Below are positions 54,319 to 64,000 of a stretch of DNA of 64,000 bases, piece after piece (within the stretch, counting starts at the first letter, position 1; every line of letters starts with the position of its first letter). Source of the DNA: Dasypus novemcinctus (lineage: Eukaryota; Chordata; Mammalia; Cingulata; Dasypodidae); contig NC_080682.1 of the NCBI RefSeq assembly GCF_030445035.2, positions 30,734,770 to 30,798,769 of the forward strand, in the 5' to 3' direction. Position numbers and translations under genes: made by a program. The notes beneath the pieces are model-generated. The model ran no database searches and had not been told where the DNA came from. It saw only the letters and a program-made list of their open reading frames with translations.

Positions 54319-55904
54319 CTGGTATGGGATACCAATGACAGGTGATATATGGCTGACAGGGAGCTGTACAGAACATATGTCCAGGGTGCATGGTAATGTT
54401 TGGATATACTCATAGTGGCAACAATTAAAAACCACAGCTGGGGGGGTACTGGGTTCCTGGCCAGTGGTGCTCTGTCGTGGTCCCTAGGGGAGCAGCGACA
54501 GTCTCCCAGGTACAGCGGCGGGGACCAGGAGGGAGTGAGGGTTCAACAGTGAGCCCCTGATGCTAATGACTATGCCTGTGAGCTGATAAACCTAAAATAA
54601 GAACAAGGCCTAGAGCAACATTGTGCCTGGGAATTTCCTCCTGTCAGCCTTCATGTTACTCAAATGTGGCCAGTCTCAAAGCCAAACTCAGCATGTAAAT
54701 GCAATGCCTTCCCCCCAGCGTGGGACATGACACCCGGGGATGAGCCTCCCTGGCAACGAGGGACCACTATCAACTACCAACTGATGATGCAACTGGAAAA
54801 GGACCTTATACGGAAGGTTCAATGCGGATCAGCAGAATATCCATGTCTACATAAAATAACATGACTTTAAAATGATGTTTGACCTAAAGTAAGGGGGAAA
54901 TGGAAAGGAGAAATGAGTTTATATGGCTACAAGTTTCTAAAAAAGAGTCTGGAGGCTAGCAGAAGGATTGCCCTCATGCACAACTGAGCAGAGTCAGAGA
55001 GACAGATAAAGCAGATACAACCCCCAGATATTGGTTCCTTTGAAGCTAAAGAGACCCATGGGAGTTATGGTCATGGCCGATGGGGTTAACTACCAGGTCA
55101 GATGGCCCCTCTTTGGAAATGGTGTTTATGTGTGATGAATCTGGACTCAGATGGGATCTCCCTTCATAAGACTTTCATGCTAATGTGCTGGAGGTGCAGT
55201 TCATGTTGGGGTTTAAGATATATTTAGGGGATTTGAATCTCTGGACTGACAATGTGATAGCCAGGTCCTGAGCCTCAACAGACTCCAGCACCTACAATCT
55301 GATTTATTGGACTTACCACACTCAGCTAAGATGGAGTTGAAGAAGGACAACCACCACACCATGGAGCCTAGAATGATTACAACTGAAAGTGGGAGGATTG
55401 CATCCAGCATCCATGTGGAATCTGAGCCTCCTCTTGACATAGAGGTGCAATGGACACAACCAATCCAATGCCCACATAGAAGAGGTGGCATTGGATTGGG
55501 AAAAGTGGACATGGTGGCTGATGGGTATGGGGAAAGGCAGGAAGAGATGAGAGGTGGAGGCGTCTTTGGGACATGGAGCTGCCCTGGATGATGCTTCAGA
55601 GGTAATCACCGGACATTGTAAATCCTCACAGGGCCCACTGGATGGAATGGAGGAGAGTATGGGCCATGATGTGGACCATTGTCTATGAGGTGCAGAGGTG
55701 CCCAAAGATGTACTTACCAAATCCAATGGATGTGTCATGATGATGGGAACGAGTGTTGTTGGGGGGGGGGGGGGAGAGGTGGGGTGGGGGGTGGGGTTGA
55801 ATGGGACCTCACATATATATTTTTAATGTAATATTATTACAAAGTCAATAAAAAATAAAATAAATAAATAAATAAAAATAAAGTGCTGAAGGAAAAAAAA
55901 AAAA
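54319..55904 (+). mobile_element. Young 5'-truncated L1 (3' UTR only)
   Basis: Nearly identical over about 1.5 kb to 49,785-51,310 of the full-length L1, hence the same or a sister subfamily. Contains the G-rich tract (55,760-55,796). The tail is (aaat)n-rich, then the short non-A sequence aagtgctgaagg (55,881-55,892), then a second pure A run, ending at perfect 15-bp target duplications. Confidence 0.93.
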
Positions 55905-55919
55905 TAAGTTGAGTATCTT

Positions 55920-57015
55920 GTATTACACAAATGGTTTTAACCATTATGCCAATCTGTGTCTTTTGCTGGAGAGTTTATTCCGTATCTATTTAAAGTATTT
56001 AATAATAATGAATTACTTCCTTCCACCAATTTTTACTACTTTTCCTTTTTTAGTTTTATACTATTTTTGTTATTGTTTTATATTTTACTCCCAAGTTTTC
56101 AGTAATGTCTTTTTTCATTTTTTTAATATTTTCCATTGTAGAATTTCAGGTCTCTTTGCATTTTCATCTATTTTTTCAGATACTTTCTTTGTGGGTATTA
56201 TTGGGCCTAAATTAAAGACACTAAATTTATAAAAATTGTATTTTATTTGATATGAAATTAATTTCAGTAACATATGAAAAAAATTGTTCTTATTCCCTGG
56301 CATCCTTCACTTTTTAATTGTACTTGTTATGTTATATCTTTTTAAAGTAAATATCTTGAACCATAGAATTTTCATTAGTTTTTAAACATGTTTTTCTTAG
56401 AATCTGAACAAATAAGAAGTGGAATTAGATAAAAATTAATAATGCAATATAATATTGTGGCTTATTATTGCTTATTTGCTTACCTTTATAAGAAATCTTT
56501 ATTATTTTTGCTGTTTCAGTCCACTGTCTAGGGTCCTTTCTTTCTATCCAAACAGCTCCCTGTGGCATTATTATAGGACAAGTCTAGCAATGATAATCTC
56601 CAACAGTTTTTATTGATCTGGGTATATGTTAATCTTGTCCTCATTTATAAGAAATGATATAACTTATCTGTTAAAATTGTATTCTTTCAGCACTTAAATA
56701 TTTCATCCCCGGCCTTCATGACATTATGTCTGACATGGTTTTTCTCAAGTTTATCCTATTAATTTTTCCTGGTATTCATGAATATTTGTGCATGTCTTTC
56801 ATTAGATTAGAGAAGTTTTCTGTGATTATTTCTCTTAATATTCCTCCTGCCCCTTTCTCTATTTTTTCTTCTCAAATTTAAGTTATGACTTTATTGTTGT
56901 TCTTGAGGATAATCCACATAACTCTCAAGCACTGTTCTCTTCAACATTTCATCTTCTTCTCTGATGTTTGTTGAAGTTATATCTTCTTCCTTGATGAGCC
57001 ATAATTTCTTGTGTT
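55920..57015 (-). repeat. Ancient L1 remnant, endonuclease and ORF1 area, minus strand
   Basis: Right-hand continuation of the ancient antisense L1 ('tctgtgtcttttgctggagag', 'gaatatttgtgcatgtctttc'). AT-rich with no coding frame of interest; the 107-codon plus frame at 55,909-56,232 is an antisense artefact. Confidence 0.55.
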
Positions 57016-57019
57016 CTTG

Positions 57020-57525
57020 TCTCAAAAGCTTTTATTTTATTTTTTAACTTTAATTTTAAAGAAGTTTCATATTAAAGAAAAGTTATTAAGCAAATAGAGG
57101 GGATTCCAAATACCCCACCTACACGCCCTTTCACATTTTTCACTATCACTAACAACTTCAATTAGTATGATACATTTATTACAATTGATGAACAAATATT
57201 GAAGCATTGTTATTAACCATGGTCTATAGTTTGCATTATGGTTTATGCTTTGTACCATACAATTTATAGGTTTTGACAAGATGTATGATTGCAATATCAT
57301 GAAGAATAATTCCAATGTCCAAAAAGTGCCCTGTGCTCCATCTATCTTCCTTCCTTATCTCCTGAGAACCTCTGGAGACCACTATCTTTATACTAATGTT
57401 ACAAATTATTTTGCTACTAGAATAATAAGTCTACTTTTGTCCATGTATACATTCCTTTCTAGTGTTTGTTCATTCCTCAGTCTTGATGATTTGGGGATGT
57501 GAAGCTCACCCTGCCTCCAATTGAG
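57020..57525 (-). repeat. Old L1 3' UTR, minus strand
   Basis: A distant relative of the 28.9-kb and 52.4-kb minus copies: T-rich start, 'ggggattccaaataccccacc', 'catggtctatagtttgcatt', 'gaccactatctttatac'. Older subfamily inserted in the ancient L1. Confidence 0.55.
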
Positions 57526-57529
57526 AGGG

Positions 57530-58345
57530 ATCTTAAATGTCTCATAAACTTTTATTTAACAATGTACATTTTACTATTGACTTTTTAAACTACGGTATTA
57601 AGTCCCTGAGTTATATATTTCTAAAATTCATTTACAGATATTTATGACAGGTACATCATTGAGTGTCAGGAGCTAACAAAGAAAAAGATCAATATGAAAA
57701 ACATATTTCACTGTTTATAAAAATTGTCTCAATGTTGTCTGATGTTCTCCTTCAGAATCTAGCTTTCCTATTAAGAAGACCAACCTGATACAAAAGTGTG
57801 GGGTCTCTCCTTTACTAAGTAATTTCCCTGTTTGCTAGAATTGGAATACCTCCCTTAGTCCTTTGAAATGCAACTTAACTTCCTTCAGAGTGCTCTATTG
57901 TACAACTATAGCAAGGAATACTTTATCCCAAGCTACGTTGAAATTATTGTCTCTCACACTGCTTTAACTATTGTCATCTTGTTTCTGCCTGCATGGCATA
58001 TTCAGGGAAAAACAAGACAAGAGTAGGTGCCTTGGGTCAGTCTTTCAGGCTACTACTGCAGTCCAATATGAAATAGTCATGGTTCTACTCCCCTAAAACA
58101 GACACTGGGACACACAACCAGAGTTCAGGTGGGTTCTCCACTGTGCCAAGCAGGGTTTAGGATAGATGCCAGCTGGGGGTACCCGTTTTAAGGTGCATTT
58201 TCTTGATCCAAGACTCTTTATTATTGCAATAATTTAATTTATTTCTGGAGTTTGATGAAGATAATTTGGACATTTTATGTAGTTTTTCAAAGATTCTCTG
58301 GGTGAACAGCCCCTGGAGTGTCTTATGCTGCAATCCGGTAGCCTA
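57530..58345 (-). repeat. Possible 5' region of the ancient minus-strand L1
   Basis: Sequence near 58,250-58,345 resembles the reverse of an L1 5' end ('gtcttatgctgcaatcc' where the element would start with a purine-rich GGA...AGATGG-like head). The remainder is unrecognised. Confidence 0.35.
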
Positions 58346-58699
58346 GAATCCATCATAAGAACATAAAGAACACGTATAATTTATAGATGAATTTTTCTTT
58401 CATAGATAAAATACTAGTAACAAAATGAAGTATGGTTAAAAACCCAACAGAGGTAACATATTTTAATATTAAATATTATTTTGTCAAAAAGGAAGTCAAA
58501 AGAGAACAATCAGAATTTCAAAATATATATGTAATGAGAATAAAATATAAATAATGATTTTATTTATATTACAAATATATAATATAAATTATATATTTAT
58601 AAAAATGATTTTAAGTTTAAGTGGACTAAACACACCATATAAATGCCCTATAATTGATTATATTGAAAAACAAGACTCAACCACATGATATCTATATTT
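58346..58699. other. AT-rich spacer
   Basis: Very A/T-rich, with tata-type low-complexity stretches near 58,500-58,620. No feature recognised. Confidence 0.4.
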
Positions 58700-60785
58700 A
58701 ATAGATGAAGGCAACGTAGTGGAGTAAGGAGCTCCAGGACTAATACTTTCCAGCAAAAGAACAATTAAATAGGTATGACATATTAGAAACAGCTAGTTTC
58801 AAATTCCAGAGGTAAGAAGTAAACTGTTCCACATCCAGGAAAGAGCAGAAGGAATAGGCTGAAATTATAGTAAAGAACAGCTTTCTCCATGTGGTGGCTA
58901 TTGGTGCCTATCCCTTGCTCCCATGGTAGGCCACAGTACAGTTCAGCCACTGGTTAGGTCCTGGGTGACAAAAAAGGATGAAAAATTCCTTTCTCCCAGG
59001 ACAAGATGTGGCCATGGTGGATCAAGTTTCTCAGCATTTGATCTGTGACATTGGATCTATTGGGACTTGTCTTTAAAGGGCAGCCATTATTTCAACACAT
59101 CTCTGATAAAGGCAGTGGCAGCCATTGTTTCAACCTATCCTACCAAGGTTGGTAGCTGACATTTTTTCAAACTGGCCCAGAGATAGGCAGAAATGATGAA
59201 GCCTTAAGGACCATGAACTGCTTCTGAGCTTTTGGGGGTAGTTAGCTGAAGGGCTGCATTGACTGTATAAGTCAGGAAAATGCAGTTTTTAAGAGTCATC
59301 AGAGCATCTCTTCCACACTTCTTGATCCCTTCCTTTCTGGAGGTGGTTGTAACTCCATTCATGAATCCTGGGTCCTGATTTGGCAGGCTAGGAATGACAT
59401 AAGAAAGTCCTTTCATTTATGTCCATCTCTCAGAATTAACACTCCAGGCAAAAGGAGGCAATAAAATGCTAGTAACAAACCATAGAGGTGTCTGATGCAC
59501 AGGACTGTGGGTGCCAAATACTCAGGAGAGGGAAATCTGTCTCCTGGAAATAAAATGGGCAACCAAAACCCTGTAATTAGGGAAATTCCAAAACAATTAA
59601 TGAGCAAAATCCCAGGAAGAGGAACAGACCCCAAATTACAGGAAAAACTCTTCACACTGCTTTCACTTTGGGCAAACCTTCCTGATGGAGAGGCTGAAAC
59701 TCAAGAAAATCTCTGTTCGTTTATAAAAGCAAGAAACAGACGTGCCAGGAAGCAAATTCCAGATTTAACACTTTAAAATATAAAAATGTACACAGTGTGC
59801 AACAAGAGTACAAAACAAAGAAATGTGAAATGATAGACCATGCAATGGAAGAGGATACAAATCCAGAAAACACAGATGAAGGTGAGAATATGAACCTATC
59901 AAACAAATCTTTTAAAAAATCTGACCTTAAAATGCTAAAGAAGATATGGGGAAAGACTTAAAAATATCAGGGAAACAACAGGTGAGTTATGTAAGAGATA
60001 CAGTAAAGAGATAGAAATTTCATGAAAGAACCACACAGAACTACTGGAGTTGAATACCACAATAACTTACATGAAAAATGCCCAGGGATGTCACAAGAAC
60101 AGATTGGAGATGACAGAGATGGTTTCGGTGAACTTGAAGACAAAATACTTGAAATGAGTCAGACTGAGGCTTACAATGAAAAAAACAGTACATTTGAAAA
60201 TCAATTAATGTAACATGCCAAATTAACATAATGAAGAAAAATCATAAAAGATCATCTCAAGTATTACAGAAAAGTCATTTGACAAAATCCTGTACCCCTT
60301 GATAAAAGCAGATAGAACACTAAGAGTAAAAGGAAACTATCTCAATATGATAAAGTGCATGTAGGCAAAACCCACAGTTAACATCCTGCTTAATGGTGAA
60401 TGACTGAAGCTTTCCTTCTAAAATCACGAAATAGAAAAAGGTGCCTATTGTCAGTACTGTTTTGACCATTGTATGTGAAGTTCTTGCCAAAGCAATTAGA
60501 TTGTATGTATGATAAGAGAATATTTTTTAAAAATCTATGGAACTACAGTACACTGTAAAGCATAAGATAAATCATGATATTTATCTAATAATGTAATTTT
60601 TAAAAAATCACATTATCAATTATAATGAATATTTCACAACAATAGACATTTTTGGTGGTGAGGTTGTGTATGGGAATCCTGTATTTTACAATTGTTCTAT
60701 AACCCACAATTTCTCCAAAAAAGGAAAAAAATAAAAAGATGAATAGTAAAAGGATATAAAAATGTATTCCTGTAAATATAAGTAT
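58700..60785 (+). mobile_element. Ancient L1, plus strand, internally deleted
   Basis: Starts with a purine-rich 5'-UTR-like sequence ('gaaggcaacgtagtggag'). It passes through ORF1-like coding traces near 60,040-60,210 ('GELEDKILEMSQTEAYNEKN'-type frame) and an RT fragment near 60,255-60,510 ('KSFDKILYPLIKADRT', 'PTVNILLNGE'), and ends with a 3' UTR ('gaggttgtgtatgggaatcc') and an A-rich tail near 60,720-60,740. ORF2 is mostly deleted. Small open frames at 59,495-59,776 and 60,022-60,213 are its relics, not genes. Confidence 0.55.
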
Positions 60786-60789
60786 ATAA

Positions 60790-63299
60790 ATAAACCTGTA
60801 TAAAGTGGTACTATTAGAAAAAGTAGACCTCTGTATTCCAGAGATATGAAGGATAGCATAGAATAAAAGTACAGGGAAGTTATCAGAAAACTATAAAATT
60901 CCTAAACAGAGCACCAACTCCCATAAAAAATGGAGCCCATTAAAAAGAGGACTATAATTTTACTAATAAATGGCATTTAATAATTGTCAGAGGTAAAGTT
61001 CTAATTTTGTTGAAATGTAGGACAATTAAGTTATACTTTCTATTTCTTACTTTTGATCTTTTGCCTTTTTTTTTTTTTGCTGTTAGTGGTATTATATTAG
61101 AATTCAACAATAAAGATTAAGCAAAAACCTATTAATCATATCAAGTTTTGTGAATAATTTTTTCTTCAACTGTTACTTATATTATTTGCAAGTACATCAA
61201 ATATCTATAAAAATTATTGCAATGCTGGGAAGAAAAACTTCCTTATGGTTATTTTGCAAGCACTAAGCAGAATCTTATTTAGGTGACATTGACATAGAAC
61301 CTCAAGATGACCTATTGTGAAATAAATTCTTTCTGGGTTTTAATTGTCAAATAAACATATCTCAGTGACACTGAATTTTTGATGAATTAAAGAATTGTAC
61401 ACATAAAACTTTATTTAACATATAAAATATAATTTTAGAATTCTTTGATCCATACAAAAAATTCACTCTGGAAATTCTGCCATATAAACAGTATTTTTCC
61501 ATGAGTTGCTTCAAAATCTACATGATAACTGATTTAATTATTCTTAAATAATGAAAGATTCACAGGAATTCATTTCACATGGGTATATAAAGTGAAAGTA
61601 AACTTGTGGACATTAATATAATTATAAAATCTTTATTCATCTCAGCATTGATTTTTACATTTCTCCAACATTTTCCTCTTAATAATAAATGCCAATAAAC
61701 TAAAATAATAAAAAAAAATTGCACAAAGTGTGTGGTGGCTAAATACATTGCATCTGCTGGGTCAAGTAATAAGTTGACACTCCCAGACCTGACTGGAGAA
61801 ACACCATTAAGCTTTACTTGGATGCCTCAAAAATGCCCATTAATGAGCCAGTTCACACTCTTAGAAAGAAGGGAGTGATGCTGCACCAGTCAAAGTAAAA
61901 TACATGAAATTGTGGGTTTTTAATGTTTATTGTAAAAGACATCAAGGTGTATGTATTAAAAATATTTAATAATAATATCAGGACATTACTGAAAATTCAG
62001 CAAGGTTGAATTATATAGACATGATTATACATATAAATAAGCTTTATATGCACAAAGGATAATACTCTGAGGCAAATACACTAAAATAGAGCAATATTTA
62101 TGAAAGTTTTTCATTTTTTTCTTTCATTTTTTTGTGTAATAATAGTTGTATAATGAACAATGATTAATCCTATGATGGTGTTATTGGGGAAAATGTGCTA
62201 TTCTATTCTTGGTGGTTAATGATATGGCCTTTCATCCACAAAGCAATTAAGTATTTCTCTAGAAGTGATCTCTTTCAACACAGTCATAAATTAGAACATT
62301 ACAAGAGAATACCAAAAATGCTACTCAACATTATGTGACTTCTAAGGTGAAGACAAGTCTCTGTTACAAATCTAAAATGGATGCATTAGTCCTTGAACCT
62401 TTATCCTTGACATGATGCCAAGCAATTTTCCTTGAAAGTTGGACCCAGAGATGACTACATGTTGCATTATCGACAATCATCGCTATAACAGTTGCCCTGG
62501 CAATATCAGGGTGAAAGGTAAGAGGTACACTGCTCTGCTTGCGTTCCAAGTAGCTCCCTGGTGTACTTGAGAAACATAATTTCCAGGTGAACTTTTAATT
62601 TCAGCAGGACTTGAACAAACATTTCAAGAAGACTTATTTTACCTCTCTCTCTCTCTGACTCTTGCTCTCATTCTCCATATACATATATGCATAAAAATTA
62701 AACATTCATTATCTCGAAGAGAAGTATGATGTCACAGAAGCTTTAAATGGCTTAAATATTGTATTTGAGAGAAAAACTTTAGGCTGACAAATTTCTAAAC
62801 ATATAATGCTGAAGGAATTTTTCTCCAAGTTCAATTCATGGTAAGTATTTATGTCAAAGTTAGGGCATTTTAGTTTATCAAAAAAATTTGAATATTATTA
62901 GTATATTATGTACAGACATTAAATATCATATAGGTGTTACCTGACTAATGACAGGATTTCTAGAAATGGAAATATAGTATTTATGGAATCAGAATTATTA
63001 AGCAATGAACACATTGAAAATATATTATTTGTAATAAGTTTAAAAATCTGTTAAAAATCTATCATCTGAAAATTAATAGTATAGTGTGCTCTGTAATGTA
63101 AATGCACTTAAGGTTTAATTTCTGATGTCATTTGTACTACATAACATTGACAATAACAGAAGAGTGAATGATGAATTATAAATCTATATCATTGTTATTA
63201 TATAGCATAATTGTTTTTCTGAAATTAAATACAAATAGGAATATAGTATTACAGTCATGATCTGTGAGCTCAACTAATTTTGGTAGAATCACAGTACCA
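60790..63299. other. No recognised gene; flank upstream of the olfactory receptor
   Basis: AT-rich with T or A runs (61,066-61,078) and no recognisable repeat for most of its length. Olfactory receptor promoters and 5' non-coding exons typically lie several kb upstream of the coding exon, so they could be here, but I see no specific site. Confidence 0.35.
62644..62693 (+). repeat. (tc)n and (ta)n microsatellite
   Basis: A tctctctctctctc tract followed by pyrimidine-rich sequence and 'tatacatatatgcat'. Confidence 0.75.
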
Positions 63300-63405
63300 G
63301 AAAATTAAAGGTTGTGACTCTGGATAGGATAACTAATTTCTGTGCCATTTGTCTCATCTGAAAAATTTGTGAAATGGTAATACCTATGATATAATATTTC
63401 AATAT
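63300..63405 (+). repeat. MIR-like ancient SINE fragment
   Basis: 'gtgactctggataggataac' then 'tctgtgccatttgtctcatc', 'gaaatggtaatacc' follow the MIR core order. Confidence 0.5.
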
Positions 63406-63681
63406 TAATAAATATTTAATGTAGGCAATTTTGAGAAGAGTATCAAATCATTCTACTATGCAATATATGTGAATTTCCATTATGCAATATCCAAAGTTGT
63501 TTTATATCAATTTATATTAGGCAATCAAACTAAGTTTTTTTTCAGTCATATTTTGAATTTCTAAAATCACTAAGCTTATTTTAAACTCCATATCATTTTG
63601 ATTTTTAAAAAGCTTTGTTTTGTAGTCATACATGCTAAGTTTCACATTTAATTTCTCAATACTTTACAATAGTTGATCACT

Positions 63682-64000
63682 ATGGAAAGTAGGAATTACA
63701 CGAATGGAGGTGATTTCATTCTGCTGGGATTGACAGAATCTGAAGAGATACCACAATTCCTCTTTATATTATTTCTCCTGATATATTTGATCACCGTGCT
63801 TGGGAATACAGGTATGATACTGATCATTCACCTGGATCTCCAGCTTCACACCCCCATGTATTTTTTCCTCAGTCACCTTTCATTCCTTGACCTCAGTTAC
63901 TCAACAGTAATCATACCTAACACCTTAGAGAACTTATTGACTTCCAACAAATATATTTCATTCATTGACTGTTTTATACAAATGTTTTTCTTTGTCTTCT
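63682..64000 (+). CDS. Olfactory receptor, class II, intact 5' part (runs off window)
   Basis: Odorant GPCR of olfactory neurons signalling through G-olf. The ATG at 63,682 has a strong context (A at -3, G at +4), and a pyrimidine-bearing 3' splice acceptor (AG at 63,671-63,672) lies just upstream, as usual for the single coding exon. The 106 visible codons are open: a glycosylation site NYT (residues 5-7), 'FILLGLTES', TM1 with GN ('[11 protein letters not shown]'), '[20 protein letters not shown]' for the first loop and TM2, and the conserved Cys at the TM3 start ('[11 protein letters not shown]'). Motifs suggest the OR5/OR8/OR9 group, subfamily undecided. Whether the rest is intact cannot be seen. 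Confidence 0.9.
   Translation, partial: MESRNYTNGGDFILLGLTESEEIPQFLFILFLLIYLITVLGNTGMILIIHLDLQLHTPMYFFLSHLSFLDLSYSTVIIPNTLENLLTSNKYISFIDCFIQMFFFVF

Larger units (their letters stand above)
38800..58345 (-). mobile_element. Ancient minus-strand L1, fragmented by later insertions
   Basis: Remnant pieces at 38,800-39,490, 39,962-40,679, 41,120-41,610, 51,782-52,360, 54,282-54,318, 55,920-57,015 and perhaps 57,530-58,345 read as successive parts of one antisense L1, from late ORF2 on the left back towards the 5' end on the right. Examples: 'ccagttttcttaacatta' (ORF2), 'ccaatctgtgtcttttgctgg' (endonuclease area), and 'agattctctgggtgaacagc' near 58,295 (5' region). Each gap holds a younger insertion, several with target duplications in the L1 remnant. 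No coding capacity is left. Continuity is inferred from order and orientation. Confidence 0.6.

Noticed and set aside
1..64000. CRISPR arrays, operons, riboswitches or prokaryotic mobile elements
   Set aside because: No regularly spaced direct repeats, no closely packed genes and no bacterial signals; composition and repeats are those of a mammal.

Overview
The window is nuclear DNA of a placental mammal, almost certainly a xenarthran and most probably an armadillo. The main evidence is four to five tRNA-derived SINEs of the DAS type known from Xenarthra, a young LINE-1 lineage with a very long 3' UTR, old MIR/MLT-type repeats, and olfactory-receptor sequences. There is no bacterial-style gene organisation. 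Species assignment is inference from repeat types.

Host genes are sparse. One olfactory receptor reading frame opens near the right edge (63,682 to window end) and is intact as far as it can be seen. A second receptor (15,553-16,449), OR4-like, is a frameshifted pseudogene. A C-terminal retrocopy of ATMIN lies at about 26.9-28.1 kb on the minus strand. The setting looks like an olfactory-receptor cluster interval.

Left part (0-17.8 kb): decayed L1, gamma-type ERV pol/env remnants (3.2-5.7 kb), solo LTRs, three DAS SINEs, a 5'-truncated L1 consisting only of 3' UTR (9.9-12.3 kb), an LTR with a perfect 5-bp target duplication, a 60-bp tandem duplication and the OR4 pseudogene. Middle (17.8-38.8 kb): a complete but decayed betaretrovirus-like (ERV-K/HML-type) provirus with both LTRs, a lysine-tRNA-type primer site, gag, pro, pol, env and a near-matching 6-bp target duplication; then the ATMIN retrocopy, a solo LTR, and an ERVL provirus inserted into an older L1 3' UTR.

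Right part (38.8-60.8 kb): an ancient minus-strand L1 serves as landing pad for an LTR, two SINEs, a full-length 9.7-kb L1 (41,611-51,321) with 12-bp target duplications, a twin-primed inverted L1 and a further truncated L1 with 15-bp target duplications. The final 3 kb are largely unrecognised sequence leading to the olfactory receptor.

Nothing here is convincingly a new biological system. The most distinctive items are the L1 family with a roughly 2.8-kb 3' UTR, an antisense ORF running out of the L1 5' UTR into flanking DNA, a long open env surface segment in the ERV-K-like provirus, and the unusually readable stratigraphy of nested insertions. All family names come from reading the sequence by eye; no database search was run.
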